Part shown: positions 19,901 through 28,995 of the stretch, one piece after another | Position numbering within the stretch: the stretch's first letter is position 1 | Layout of the letters: each line of letters begins with the position of its first letter | Source of the DNA: Gammaproteobacteria bacterium | GTDB lineage: Bacteria; Pseudomonadota; Gammaproteobacteria; Pseudomonadales; Ketobacteraceae | Assembly: GCA_013178375.1 (NCBI GenBank) | Contig: JABLXQ010000003.1 | Location: 1 to 64,000, forward strand | DNA length: 64,000 nt | Direction of reading: 5' to 3' | Translations under genes and position numbers: made by a program | Notes under the pieces: model-generated | Database searches by the model: none | The model's input: only the letters and a program-made list of their open reading frames with translations | Told to the model about the DNA's origin: nothing

Positions 19901-22900
19901 GGAAACGCTCAGCCGTACCAACAACGGTGTGGCCATCGTGTTGTACGGCAATACCGGCAGTCCCTACAGTGACATCGCGCTGGAATCGATCCCCGCCGGT
20001 GCAGGCTTTATCATTCACGGCGAGAACAGCACGGATCGCACCTCGCATTCCGTGCGTGGCGCTGGCGACGTGAACGGTGACGGTATTGAAGATCTGTTGC
20101 TGTCCACGATTCACGACGATGAGGGTGGCACTTCCGCCGGCGCAGCCTGGATCATTTTCGGCAGAACCGGCACGGCGCGGGCCAGCATCGATCTGTCCAC
20201 CCTGACGTCCAGCGACGGTTTCAAGATCATTGGTGATGCGGCATCGGATGATTTTGGTGGCTCCGCCACGGCGGGCGATATCAACGGCGACGGTTACCAG
20301 GATCTGATGATTTCGTCGGTGGCCGGAGACAACGCGGGCAGCTTCGCCGGCGAAGTGAATGTTATCTGGGGCAATGATTTCAGTGGCATCGTGTTTGGCA
20401 GTCTTACCGGTAATGCCAGCGCCAACAATATCGTCGGCACTTCGGGCAATGACACCATCGTCGGTGGCGGTGGTGCAGACGCCGTGTCTGCTGGTGCCGG
20501 TGACGATCTGATCCAGGTGGCGGATCTGAATTTCGTCCGCATCGACGGTGGCCGTGGCGATGACACGCTGGAAATTACTGGCAGTGCGCGGGCGCTGGAT
20601 CTGCGCACGCTGAATTACGAAAAGATCCAGGGTATCGAGATCATCAACCTGGGCAATCGCGGCAATTCCCTGACGCTGGACAAGCTGGCTTTGCTGGCGC
20701 TGTCGGATGAAGTGCGCACGCTGTATGTGCGGGGCGGCAGCAGCGACTGGGTGGTGACCGATGCCGGTGAAACCTGGGTGGCCAATGGCACGGCGGTGGT
20801 GAACACCATCACTTACAACCGCTACGATTTGAATGAAGTGTCGCTGTTCGTGCAGCAGGGCCTGTCGCAGCCGGCGGTACCGGGTGCGCCTGCGATCACT
20901 GCGTTTGCGACAGATTCCGGCACTACGGGTGACGACATCACGTCCGACAACCGACTGGTGTTCAGCGGCACCACCGGTGCCTTCTTCAATGTGGAGCTGT
21001 TTATCAACGCGGTGTCCATTGGCTCGACAACGGCCAATGGCGCTGGTGCCTGGAGTTTCGATCACAGCGGCACTGCGCTGGCCGATGCCACTTACAGCGT
21101 AACCGCGCGGGCCAGCAATCTGGGCGGCTATACCTCGGCAGTGTCGTCGGCATTGACGGTTACCGTGGATGCCAGCATTCCGGCCGCGCCGGCGGTGACC
21201 GCGATCACCACCGATACCGGCACCGCGGGCGATGGCAACACCAGCGACACCACACTCGTCATCAGCGGTACTGCTGAAGCCAACGCCAGCATCAACGTGC
21301 TGCGCAATGGCGTGTCCATCGGCACCACCACCGCCAGCGGCGCGGGCAGCTGGAGTTTCGATTCCACCGGCACTGCGCTGGCCGACAACACCTACAGCTT
21401 CACCGCTACTGCGTCCGACAGCGCGGGCAATATATCTGCAGTTTCCTCCGCATTCAGCGTCAGTATCGACACCGGCGCACCGACAACGCCCGTCGTTACC
21501 GGTATCAGTTCCGACAGTGGCACAGCGGGCGATGGCGTTACCAGTGATACCACGCTCAGTATCAACGGCACGGCAGAAGCCAACGCGGTTGTCACCGTGC
21601 TGCGGGATGCCGTGTCGATCGGAACGACTACCGCCAGCGGCGCCGGCAGCTGGACGTTCGATTACACCGGCACCGCGCTGACTGCAGGCACTTACCAGTT
21701 TACTGCGGTTGCTACAGACGGCGCCGGTAACAGTTCCAGTGCATCAACCAGCTTCGGTGTCACCGTCGATACCACCGCGCCGGCAGTCAGTACGCTGAAT
21801 CCTGCCGACAACGCCACGGGTGTTTTGCCCACCGCCAATCTGGTGCTCACCTTCGATTCTGTTGTCAGCGTGCAGACAGGCAACATCAATATTCGCCGCA
21901 CCTCCGACAACGCGCTCTTCGAACAGATCCCCGTGGGCGATCCTCGCGTGACCGGTAGCGGTACCACCACCATCACGATCAATCCCACTGCCACTTTCAC
22001 CGGCGGTGTCGATTATTACGTGCAGATTGATTCCACCGCGTTCGACGATGTGGCGGGCAACGGCTTCGCCGGTATCAGCGACACCACCAGCTGGAATTTC
22101 GCTACGCAGACCCTGGACCTCACCGGCAGCACACCGGCAGACAACGCCACCAATGTGGCGCTGAACAGCTCGATCGTGCTGAATTTCAACGTTGCGGCGC
22201 TGGCCAGCAGCGGCAACATCGTGATTCGCCACAGCAGTGACGACAGCATTTTTGAAACCATCGCCGTGGGCTCGGGGCAGGTGAGTGGCACCGGCACCAG
22301 CACGGTGACCATCACGCCGTCGGACGTGTTCCTGCCCAATACCGGTTATTACGTGGAAATTGCGGCGGGCGCTTTTGTCAGTGGCAGCGGTGCCAGTTTT
22401 GCCGGTGTCAGTGGCAATAGCACGCTCAATTTCCTCACCGCCAATCCACCGGTGCCGACGGTGACCAGCGTTACCTCCAGCACTGCTGACGGCACCTACA
22501 CCAGCGGTAATACCGTGGTCGTGCAGGTGGTGTTCAGCGAGATCGTCAATGTGACGCTGGCCACGCCCCGGTTGACCCTGGATCTGGAAGGAATCGACCG
22601 CTCTGTCAGTTATGTGTCGGGCACTGGCAGCAATACGCTGGTGTTCAACTACAGCGTGAGTTTTGGTGACGCCAGCGCTGATCTGGATTACCTGGCCACC
22701 AATTCCCTCAGCGCCAACAGCGCCCGCATTCGCAGCGCGAATTACGTCAATGCCACTCTGACACTGCCGACACCGGGTGCAGCGGGTTCGCTGGGTGCGA
22801 ACAAGAACATCGTGATATCTGCCGCCAGTATCAGCGTGGCCAGCATGGACAGCAGCGACGGCTTCCAGGTGCAGGGCAGCACCGCCAGCGAACATGTGGG

Positions 22901-25784
22901 CTGGTCAGTGAATGGCGTCGGCGACGTCAACGGCGATGGCTTCGAGGATTTCGTCACCGGTGCCCCCTACAATGCCACCAACTCCGGCGTTGCCTACATC
23001 GTGTACGGTCAGGCGGGCGCCACCCGCAGCAATATCAACACGTCCGCCATCAACAACGGCACCAACGGCTTCAGGATCACCGGGCAATCCGCATCGGATT
23101 ATCTGGGCGCTTCTGTCGGCGGCGCCGGTGACATCAACGACGACGGCTACGACGATATTTATGTAATCGCGCCCCGCGACGACGACTACAACACCGACGC
23201 CGGCATTTTGTTTGTCATTTACGGCAAGGCCAGCAACACCAACGTGGCGATCAGCAGTTTCAGCAGCAGCATCGGTTTCCGCGTCACCACGGCGGAAATA
23301 AGTGCGGCCATGGGCGACGCTTTCACTGGCTACGCCACCAACGGCCAGGCCATCGATGCCGGCGGTGATTTCAACGGCGATGGCGTGCAGGATCTGGTGG
23401 TCGGTCTTCGTTTCAGCGACAAGAACGGCGCTGACAGTGGCAAGGCCTATGTCATCTTCGGTCGTGCCGGCGCCACCCGCACCGATGTGAATCTGGATCT
23501 GATCGATCCCACCGGCACCGACGGCGTGATGATCAACGGTGCCAGTGCAGGCGCACAACTGGGTCAGGCCGTGCAATTTGTCGGTGATTACGATGCCGAT
23601 GGTTATGACGACATCGTGGCCAGCGCCATTTTCTCCGATGCGGTGGCCAATGATGGTGGTCAGGCCTTCCTGATTTTCGGATCACCCGGCCCGCTGTTCA
23701 GCGCAGTCGATGTGTCCACACTGTCCGGTGCCAGCGGGTTCAAGATTTCCACATCGGAACTTTCCGGCGTGCTGGGACACGGAATTGGTGCCGGCGATTT
23801 CAATGGCGACGGCATCAGCGACCTGTTCATTTCCGAGAACGGCTACGACGCCACTGTAGGTGCGGCCCATGTGATTTACGGCGATGCCGGCGGTGTGTAT
23901 TCCAATATCGCAGTGGACACCATGCTCAGCAGCACCGGCTACGGCATTTTCGGCCAGAGTGTGGGTGAGTATCTGGGACACAGCCTGTCCAGCGCAGGCG
24001 ATTTCAATGCCGATGGCATCGACGATCTGCTGGTGGCCTCGTATTTGCGCGATGACGGTGGCGCAGATTCCGGTGCCGCCTGGCTGATTACTGGTGCACT
24101 GGGCACTGCACGCGCGGACCTGAATATCGGCAGCATTACTGCGGCGGATGGTTTCAAAATTTCCGGCGGTGGCGTCGGCGATCATTTCGGCCAGTCCACC
24201 GCTTATGTCGATGCCAACGGCGATGGCTTCAGCGATCTGATCCTGGGCGCCACCTGGGGCGACAACGCCTCCATCGACGGCGGTGAAACCCTGGTGCTGT
24301 GGGGACGTGAATTCGCCACCGCCATCACCAGCGGCCTGACCGGTACCGCTGGCACTGACAATCTGGTGGGCACCAGCGGCGACGACACCATCGTCAGTGG
24401 CGGCGGTGCCGACGCGATCTCGGCCGGCGCCGGCAACGATACGATCCAGCTCAGCGACACCGGCTTCTTCAACATCGAAGGCGGCGAGGGCACCGACATC
24501 CTGCAGTTCACCACCGGTCCCAACACGCTGGATTTGACGGCCTACGGACCGGAAACCATCAACGGCATCGAAGTGATCGATCTGGGCAGCACCGGCACCA
24601 GCCTGATCGTGAGCAAGGAATCGGTGCAGGATATGTCGCGGGAAAGTCGTGCGCTGTTCGTGCGCGGCAGCCTGGGCACGGTCACGTCCACCACCGGCAC
24701 CAAAGTCGTGGGCGGCATCACCTACCATGTCTATCTCGACAACGGTGCCATTCTCTACATCCAGAGCGGGCTCACCCACAGTGGTGTGGGCAATTTCAAT
24801 TCCACCCAGCAGTACACGTTCAACACCACCTTCGGTGGCGCCAACGTGTCGAGTGCGGTGACGGATTTCCCGGTGCTGATCCGCGTATCGAACACCATCC
24901 GCAACACGTTGCAGGCCAGCCGCGCCGACCTGCGCTTCACCGACAAGGATCAGGTGACCTGGCTGCCTTATGAAATTGAAATCGGTGCGTCCGGCGAATT
25001 GTATGCCTGGGTGCTGGTGCCGCAGGTGGATGGCAACAGCAGCAGCGATTACATCGTGATGCACTATAACGACAAGGTGGATGGCACGGTGGCGGACCGG
25101 CAGGACCCGACGCGGCTGTGGGTGGACTACGCTGGCGTGTGGCACTTCGACGAAGCCTCGGGCAATGCACTGGATTCCACCGCCTACCAGAACAACGGCA
25201 CCCAGACTGGCACGGTGAGCCGGGTGAGCTACGGCATTGGCCGGGGTGCGGAATTCAATTCCAGCACAGAGCGTTTCACCGTGCCCTACGACATTTCCAT
25301 GAATGTCAGCGGGCGCGCCTGGTCGGTTCTGGCATGGCAAAACTACAGCAGCTGCAATTCCTGGGCTTCCAGTGGTGTGAATCTGGTGAACCGGGGTACC
25401 AGCGGCAACTTCTGGCAGCTGGAATCAGCCTACACGATTACTTTCATCACGCTGTATCAGGCGCCCAAGGCTTACATAGGTTCCGATACGCTGGGCGGCG
25501 GTGGTGTCATCACCTGGGTGGGAGGCGGTTGCGAGAGTCACCTTGCGCTCACCTATGATCCGTCGGTTACCACCAAGTCGCGCATGTACACCAATGCGAC
25601 GGATACCGGCACCAGTAACACCGCACAGACCGTGGAAGCCTTGCAGGCCATGGTGATGGGCAATACCGGAACCAGCAACAACACCCAGCTTGATGAAGTG
25701 CGCCTGGGCCGCAAGGCCTTCTCGGCAAGCTACATCAAGCTCAGCTATGAAAATCAGGGCAGCACGTCACTGGTATCGCCCTGA
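13995..25784 (+). CDS. Giant lipoprotein with Ig-like repeats, two FG-GAP propellers and a LamG-like end
   Basis: About 3,929 residues. A GTG at 13995 is preferred because AGG at 13983-13985 is 9 bp upstream; TTG codons at 13986 and 13992 are alternatives. The signal peptide ends in the lipobox LVLVAC-G, followed by a Gly/Ser/Thr-rich linker. Order of parts (residues approximate): Ig-like repeats of 100 residues (76-1275); two Big_5-like domains (1276-1495); an SwmB-like domain (1496-1625); an FG-GAP block with seven D-x-N-G-D-G motifs (1631-2133); RTX-like glycine repeats (GTSGNDTIVGGGG, to 2295). Then the whole series repeats: three Ig-like units (2296-2595), Big_5 pair, SwmB-like, seven more FG-GAP motifs (2950-3442), RTX-like (to 3595). 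A DUF2341-like domain and a LamG/concanavalin-like domain end the protein. It is probably a surface adhesin or calcium-binding matrix protein. No type I secretion genes are adjacent. Confidence 0.85.
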   Translation: MFLSRLRSFLLLGLLLVLVACGGGGGGSSGDDEGTGSTDGSSQNGPGTTPTDNTGGGGNTGGNGTPDNSAGVGDNTQTPVLQSLITDLGPVGEGRIIDATIQFSGVSAVGDVVQLYLNGDLAGSSMARSDGTWRLDYSMIPLVPGNYSVELTAISPSGATANSARPFLFVYDPNAPAAPVISGVTDDSGVLGDGITSDTNLVINGTAQAGMRVELFMNSVLLGATTSDSDGNWSYDHSAVTLADGAYILAAETVFLTLRSATSVQFNLVVDTQIPAVPVFTGVTPDSGISATDGLTNSNNLTFTGTAEAGSQVRVVMNNTVIGSTTADGTGNWNFNYGAITLPEGSHQAGAFVVDAAGNTSATSPLYGFTIDNTPPAAGVVESVAPDSGIAGDGITTSGQLVFSGTAEPNLPVAVYLDGVLLGTVLADGVGDWTYDHSATTLVDGTYQVTAVVSDVAGNPAAESAPLTVVVDSALPAAPVVTTFAADTGVTGDGITADTGLVFSGTAEAGAIVQVLINGTPVGTTTANGAGNWSYDHSAVALIPGSYAVTATATDSAGNTSVVSAALTVAVDSVAPATPVVNAISTDSGTAGDGVTSDNTLLISGTAEANANVDVRVNAVLVGSATANGSGNWTFDYTGTPLADGSYPITATVTDVAGNTSATSAAFDVIVDTAIPAAPSISAISTDTGIAGDGITGDNTLVISGTAEANANVNLLINAVTVGTTVADGSGNWNFDYTGTTLADNSYAITATVDDAAGNVSAASVTFSITIDSGVPAAPAVTAITTDSGTAGDGITSDNTLVISGTAEANISVNVLLDAVPIGTVTADGAGVWSFDYTGTVLADNSYVITAIAADSAGNSSATSAAFPLVVDTGTPATPVVTGITSDNGTAGDGNTNDNTLVINGTAEAGVSVNVLVNAVSIGSATANGAGVWSFDYTGTVLADNSYVITAIVSDAAGNSSATSAAFNVVIDTGTPAAPAVTAITTDSGTTGDGITNDNTLVISGTADANISVNVLLNAVSIGTTTANGAGVWSLDHTSNALADNTYAITAIASDTSGNSSAASAAFNITVDTGVQTAPVVTGITTDSGTAGDGITNDNTLVIVGTAEAGASVNVLIDAVSIGTTTADGAGVWSYNHGSTVLADNTYAVTAIATDVAGNVSSPSAAFNIRIDTGTPATPSVTAFSADTGASGDGITGDNTLTFSGTAEANATVNVLLNAVSIGTVTASGAGNWTFDYTATTLPNNSYSVTAIATDASGNASPTSAALAVTVDAQAPAISSLNPVDGATAVGVTQNLVLTLDESVLIASGNLVIRHFIDDTVFETIPIGDARITGGGTSTLTINPAGSFVGGTQYYVEIAAGAFTDTAGNGFAGISGNGTWSFTSVSTTLVSTVPADEATGVALNTTLTFTFSEAVTANIGNVLVRRISDSSIVDTIDMATASVGGDGTATIVLNQSGVLDPNTAYYVEIEAGAFINANNVAFAGISGNSTLNFTTVNVAVPTVTNVTSSLADGTYRGGDTIPLQIQFSESVNVTGTPQLYVNLDGADKYINYSSGSGSTTLQFDFLVATGDSTADLDYVSSAALVLNGGAIRSASSANANLLLPNPGAAGSLGNNKNIVIAAASLDITNLTPADGFIIEGSEASTVYFGHSVSSGGDFNGDGFEDLAIGVPDSNLVNTSGGYAYLVFGQAGAIRSDLAMSAFTGADGIAVTGAAGADRLGSVVDISGDLNGDGFDDLVIVSSQADAAVSNAGTAYVVWGSATPANVNIAGFNTTDGFTNANGFVIAGYESAGYLGYFLSTDPRNAQYLDARGDFNGDGIDDLLIGHDRSDLNGASSGMAYLVFGQTGATRSNLRLDTFTSGFSFYTSAGSDNEVGHSVQYIGDFNGDGNNDVLIGASQADGGANDSGEAYVVFGNAGPVFGDIDLAALNGSNGFTLTTANGNAQLGGSVASSDVNGDGLTDLIIGAPETETLSRTNNGVAIVLYGNTGSPYSDIALESIPAGAGFIIHGENSTDRTSHSVRGAGDVNGDGIEDLLLSTIHDDEGGTSAGAAWIIFGRTGTARASIDLSTLTSSDGFKIIGDAASDDFGGSATAGDINGDGYQDLMISSVAGDNAGSFAGEVNVIWGNDFSGIVFGSLTGNASANNIVGTSGNDTIVGGGGADAVSAGAGDDLIQVADLNFVRIDGGRGDDTLEITGSARALDLRTLNYEKIQGIEIINLGNRGNSLTLDKLALLALSDEVRTLYVRGGSSDWVVTDAGETWVANGTAVVNTITYNRYDLNEVSLFVQQGLSQPAVPGAPAITAFATDSGTTGDDITSDNRLVFSGTTGAFFNVELFINAVSIGSTTANGAGAWSFDHSGTALADATYSVTARASNLGGYTSAVSSALTVTVDASIPAAPAVTAITTDTGTAGDGNTSDTTLVISGTAEANASINVLRNGVSIGTTTASGAGSWSFDSTGTALADNTYSFTATASDSAGNISAVSSAFSVSIDTGAPTTPVVTGISSDSGTAGDGVTSDTTLSINGTAEANAVVTVLRDAVSIGTTTASGAGSWTFDYTGTALTAGTYQFTAVATDGAGNSSSASTSFGVTVDTTAPAVSTLNPADNATGVLPTANLVLTFDSVVSVQTGNINIRRTSDNALFEQIPVGDPRVTGSGTTTITINPTATFTGGVDYYVQIDSTAFDDVAGNGFAGISDTTSWNFATQTLDLTGSTPADNATNVALNSSIVLNFNVAALASSGNIVIRHSSDDSIFETIAVGSGQVSGTGTSTVTITPSDVFLPNTGYYVEIAAGAFVSGSGASFAGVSGNSTLNFLTANPPVPTVTSVTSSTADGTYTSGNTVVVQVVFSEIVNVTLATPRLTLDLEGIDRSVSYVSGTGSNTLVFNYSVSFGDASADLDYLATNSLSANSARIRSANYVNATLTLPTPGAAGSLGANKNIVISAASISVASMDSSDGFQVQGSTASEHVGWSVNGVGDVNGDGFEDFVTGAPYNATNSGVAYIVYGQAGATRSNINTSAINNGTNGFRITGQSASDYLGASVGGAGDINDDGYDDIYVIAPRDDDYNTDAGILFVIYGKASNTNVAISSFSSSIGFRVTTAEISAAMGDAFTGYATNGQAIDAGGDFNGDGVQDLVVGLRFSDKNGADSGKAYVIFGRAGATRTDVNLDLIDPTGTDGVMINGASAGAQLGQAVQFVGDYDADGYDDIVASAIFSDAVANDGGQAFLIFGSPGPLFSAVDVSTLSGASGFKISTSELSGVLGHGIGAGDFNGDGISDLFISENGYDATVGAAHVIYGDAGGVYSNIAVDTMLSSTGYGIFGQSVGEYLGHSLSSAGDFNADGIDDLLVASYLRDDGGADSGAAWLITGALGTARADLNIGSITAADGFKISGGGVGDHFGQSTAYVDANGDGFSDLILGATWGDNASIDGGETLVLWGREFATAITSGLTGTAGTDNLVGTSGDDTIVSGGGADAISAGAGNDTIQLSDTGFFNIEGGEGTDILQFTTGPNTLDLTAYGPETINGIEVIDLGSTGTSLIVSKESVQDMSRESRALFVRGSLGTVTSTTGTKVVGGITYHVYLDNGAILYIQSGLTHSGVGNFNSTQQYTFNTTFGGANVSSAVTDFPVLIRVSNTIRNTLQASRADLRFTDKDQVTWLPYEIEIGASGELYAWVLVPQVDGNSSSDYIVMHYNDKVDGTVADRQDPTRLWVDYAGVWHFDEASGNALDSTAYQNNGTQTGTVSRVSYGIGRGAEFNSSTERFTVPYDISMNVSGRAWSVLAWQNYSSCNSWASSGVNLVNRGTSGNFWQLESAYTITFITLYQAPKAYIGSDTLGGGGVITWVGGGCESHLALTYDPSVTTKSRMYTNATDTGTSNTAQTVEALQAMVMGNTGTSNNTQLDEVRLGRKAFSASYIKLSYENQGSTSLVSP
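14221..17820 (+). repeat. Twelve tandem 300-bp Ig-like repeat units (first one degenerate)
   Basis: Units begin at 14221, 14521 and every 300 bp to 17521 with no length change. Each encodes 100 residues with the pattern T-D-S-G-x-x-G-D-G-I-T-x-D-x-x-L, then I-x-G-T-A-E-A, G-x-W-x-x-D-x-T and D-x-A-G-N-x-S. The first unit (14221-14520) is diverged and lacks the D-S-G/G-D-G part. Neighbouring units differ at many synonymous sites, so the array is old or selected for diversity rather than freshly amplified. Confidence 0.92.
20881..21780 (+). repeat. Second array of three 300-bp Ig-like repeat units
   Basis: Units begin at 20881, 21181 and 21481. They carry the same 100-residue pattern as the main array and stand at the head of the second module of the giant lipoprotein. 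The following Big_5, SwmB-like, FG-GAP and RTX parts repeat in the same order as after the first array, which shows that a multi-domain block was duplicated. Confidence 0.9.
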
Positions 25785-25798
25785 AAAATTTTACAATC

Positions 25799-27826
25799 TC
25801 ACAGCCATTCCCACTCCGCCCGCAACCAGATGCCACGGCTGCCGAACGGAAACGGCGTGCTGAAACCGGAATAGGGTTGTGGCATCTGCTGTTCTTCATC
25901 GAACAGATTGTCCACGCCCAGGGTGAGCGTCGTTGCCCGGATCTCATATCGCAGCGCCGCATTCACGGTGAATTCCGCGTCCAGCCTCTGCATGCTCAAC
26001 GGAAAGTCGGGCTGCGTTTGCGCCAGCACCGGATCAAAATCCAGTGCGTGGCGACTGCCCACATAGCGCGCGCCCAACATGGCGGAGAGATGGGCCACGG
26101 GTGTCGACAGGCTGAGCCAGGCATTGCCAACATGCACAGGAGCGCCGATAAACTGTCCCGATTGCTGCGGCACGTCATAGACCTGCAGATCATCGTCGTT
26201 CGAATGGGTCCAGCTGTAGTTGGCCTGTAGCGAGAAGCCCTCTGCCCGATACAGATACTGCAACTCGGCGCCCTGGCTGTGCATGTCCGGATTGTTGTTG
26301 TAGGTGAACTCGTCAATCCGGTCCTGATTGAAAATGATTGGATCGCGAATGCGCTGATCGAACAGCGACAGCGTCAGATAGCCATTTTCCAGCAGGCGGT
26401 GACCCAACTCGATTTCATGTGCCACGGTTCGTTCCGGACTGATGTATTCGGTCGAGGTGCCGTAGTTGATGGTCTCGATATTGGGTTCGCGAAAGGCTTC
26501 TCCGTACAGCCATTTGAAATGCCAGTTGTCGCTGGCGCGGGTGAGTCCTGCCCGTGGCGTGACTGCATTGCCTGCGTACTGGTGGTGGCTGGCCCGTGCC
26601 CCCAGGATCAGTACGTAATCACCCAGCTGCAGGTTCCAGTCCCCGTAAACCGAGCTGCGCTCGTAATCCTGATCGCTCGAATTGCCAAAGTAGAGTTCAG
26701 TGGGCTGTGGGAAGAAAGGTCCGCTGACGCTATTGGCTTCGGCGGTTTCCAGCAGATATTCGAAGCCGCCACTCAGCAGATTGTGAGCGTCGTAATTCCA
26801 TTTCAGGTCCAGCCCGCCGCCCATGCTTTGGGAGGTCATGTCAAATACGGTGGGCTCTTCGGGAGCGCGTACCCGCAGGTTGTCATGCCGTAAGGCCAGG
26901 CGCGGGCTGAGGGTCAGCGTGGCGCCCGGTTTCCAATCGTGGGAATAGCTCAGCAGCGAGCGGTTCAACACCACTGTGCCCTGGGGCTCCGCCGTGCCGA
27001 AACCCTGGATGGCGTTGATATCAAACTGCTCGTGATACAGCTGCAGGTGGTCGCGGCGGCTCAGATCAGCGGTGAGTGCCAGAGTGCTGCCATTGGTATC
27101 CGCGTCGGCGGTGCTCACTTCCTGGCCCAGGTTGTCGACCCAGGTTTCGTTGCCCCACACGCCACGGTTGGCGCTGATATTCAGCGCGCCTTGTATCTCG
27201 CCACTGGCAAAGCGCTGGCTCAATCCGAGCATCTGGGTCGGCTCGCCGGACTGCCCGATCGCCGTGTAATCCAGTTGGCCGTCGTTTCTGCCGGTGGGCT
27301 GACGGGTGAAGATGCGAATAACAGCCAGCTGCGCGCTGCCGCCATACTGGGTACTGCCGGGCCCGCGCAGCACTTCCACCCGGTCAAGCTGACCCACGGG
27401 GATATAGGGCAGGGGCGACCAACTGCCATAGAGCAGCTCATTCAGCGGCATGCCGTTCAGCAGTACCAGAATCTTGCCTTCCAGTGTCCAGCTGCCGCGC
27501 ATCATCAGGCCGATCGAGTTGCGTCCGTCGATGCCGAGGCTGGTTCCGGGAATGCGCTGCACCACATCCAGCAGGGTTCTGGCACCCATTGCCACCATGT
27601 CATCCGCCGAGAACACGGTGATCACGCCCGGCTGTTCACGCCAGGTACTTGGGCGTCTGCTGGCGGTATCGACCTCCACTTGCATCAGGTCTTCCAGCGA
27701 CATGTCAAACATGCTCGGCTGCTGGCGTTCGTGTCGGGCCTGGCCTGGTTCCGCCAAAAGCAAAATGAATGCGCCCACTGCGTAAGGCAACAGGAAGAAT
27801 GAGTGCCTGAAGAGTGGCGTTGTCAT
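25799..27826 (-). CDS. TonB-dependent outer-membrane receptor
   Basis: A 675-residue protein with a signal peptide (cleavage near residue 30, AEPGQA). A plug domain starts at about 45 (SLEDLMQVEVDTASRRP, then QPGVITVFSADDMVAMGA), and a 22-strand-type barrel continues to a C-terminal aromatic end (AEWEWL). It should import a TonB-dependent ligand, but the substrate cannot be told. The TSLGIDGRNSIGLMMRG plug style resembles catecholate siderophore and cobalamin-type receptors. It converges with the giant lipoprotein gene, 14 bp apart. No Fur-like box is obvious upstream. Confidence 0.88.
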   Translation of the reverse strand: MTTPLFRHSFFLLPYAVGAFILLLAEPGQARHERQQPSMFDMSLEDLMQVEVDTASRRPSTWREQPGVITVFSADDMVAMGARTLLDVVQRIPGTSLGIDGRNSIGLMMRGSWTLEGKILVLLNGMPLNELLYGSWSPLPYIPVGQLDRVEVLRGPGSTQYGGSAQLAVIRIFTRQPTGRNDGQLDYTAIGQSGEPTQMLGLSQRFASGEIQGALNISANRGVWGNETWVDNLGQEVSTADADTNGSTLALTADLSRRDHLQLYHEQFDINAIQGFGTAEPQGTVVLNRSLLSYSHDWKPGATLTLSPRLALRHDNLRVRAPEEPTVFDMTSQSMGGGLDLKWNYDAHNLLSGGFEYLLETAEANSVSGPFFPQPTELYFGNSSDQDYERSSVYGDWNLQLGDYVLILGARASHHQYAGNAVTPRAGLTRASDNWHFKWLYGEAFREPNIETINYGTSTEYISPERTVAHEIELGHRLLENGYLTLSLFDQRIRDPIIFNQDRIDEFTYNNNPDMHSQGAELQYLYRAEGFSLQANYSWTHSNDDDLQVYDVPQQSGQFIGAPVHVGNAWLSLSTPVAHLSAMLGARYVGSRHALDFDPVLAQTQPDFPLSMQRLDAEFTVNAALRYEIRATTLTLGVDNLFDEEQQMPQPYSGFSTPFPFGSRGIWLRAEWEWL

Positions 27827-28106
27827 AACACCAGATCCTCAACGAAAAGGAATGGTCACACCGGATATAGATTGGAAACGGTCTGCACGAGCCAGAGTAA
27901 AAACTGTCGTACAACGGTCCTGTGGAAGGATTCAACGAACGACTCTGATAACCCTAAATACTAGCTGGTTTTTCGCGCCGCACTATTCCCTCCCCACTAT
28001 TGAGTTGGGTTGCCGCAGGGAGTTGGATTCAGCGGGGAATTGCGGAAAAAAATATTCCTGAAGTGTTGCACCCCAACTTGCGTACGCAGTGAAGTCTGGA
28101 ATGGCT

Positions 28107-28796
28107 TCAGTTTTCGATCAGCATCGAAATCGCCGCCAGGGCTTCCGGGTCCTGCTCCTTGATCTTGTTGGCGATACGGTGCTGGAAGAAATACTTGAAT
28201 TCCTTTTTTTCCTGGGCCGGATACAGGCAGGGATCGCCGGGCAGTACTGGGGTGGATTTCACTTTTTCCTCGTCCACCAGCATGGCATGCACGGTACCGT
28301 CAGCCAGCAGACGCCAGCTCAGCACTTCGATCAGGATGAACGAGCGGAAACCGTTGTCGGTCAGCACCGCGTGGGTGCCGATGGAATCCGGAATTTCCTG
28401 CACGGTCTGGCCTTCTTTCACGCTTTCCAGATGGTAGTACTCTTCCGCCAGTTCCAGTTCCATGATCTTGTGGCGCGGAGCGGTGTAGAAAATTTCGTTG
28501 GTGCCCGGGTCGCGGTAACCTTCCCAGTGGCCGTTGAGCGGATCGTTGATTTCAGTGCAGGGGACGATCTGGTTGAGCCAGGGCACCATGCCCACCACTT
28601 CGCCGGATTCCCGCAGCGCCCAGCAGACGACTTTCAGGGAGTAGAGGCGGTCGGGGGAGGTGTCGTTGGTGTAGAGCATTTCCAGTCCATCCAACTCGGG
28701 GGCGAGCCGGACGACGCGGTCCACCACTTCATCGATGGGGCGCCTGCTGAAGAGGTCGATCACATTGCTGCGATCAGTGGACGTCTGCGTTTTCAT
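28107..28796 (-). CDS. Conserved hypothetical protein, 229 residues
   Basis: The start is set at the ATG at 28796, because GAGGG lies 7 bp upstream; a longer open frame to 28853 lacks a ribosome site. The product is soluble, acidic and has no signal peptide or membrane segment. Visible stretches are NVIDLFSRRPIDEVVDRVVRLAPE near the start, CWALRESGEVVGMVPWLNQIVPC in the middle, and a C-terminal QEKKEFKYFFQHRIANKIKEQ. I do not recognise the family. It stands alone between the TonB receptor and a MATE pump. Confidence 0.75.
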   Translation of the reverse strand: MKTQTSTDRSNVIDLFSRRPIDEVVDRVVRLAPELDGLEMLYTNDTSPDRLYSLKVVCWALRESGEVVGMVPWLNQIVPCTEINDPLNGHWEGYRDPGTNEIFYTAPRHKIMELELAEEYYHLESVKEGQTVQEIPDSIGTHAVLTDNGFRSFILIEVLSWRLLADGTVHAMLVDEEKVKSTPVLPGDPCLYPAQEKKEFKYFFQHRIANKIKEQDPEALAAISMLIEN

Positions 28797-28995
28797 GCGA
28801 CTACCCTCGCGGTCCGGGCCGGACATCCCGTGAATCCTGGTGATGTGCAGCACCGGTCATCATGGACTTACTGACTCAAGATTAATCTAAGTATAGTCGG
28901 CCCGAAAATGCCAATTGGCACTAAGGTGGGCGGTCAAAAGGCCGGTTCGGGGCGGTAATTGGCGGGGCATGGTGGCGGGAAATAGACGAAAAAAA

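Noticed and set aside
19389-25340. Long minus-strand open frames (over 500 residues each) under the giant lipoprotein
   Set aside because: They follow the repeat periodicity of the coding strand and show no ribosome sites or known domains.
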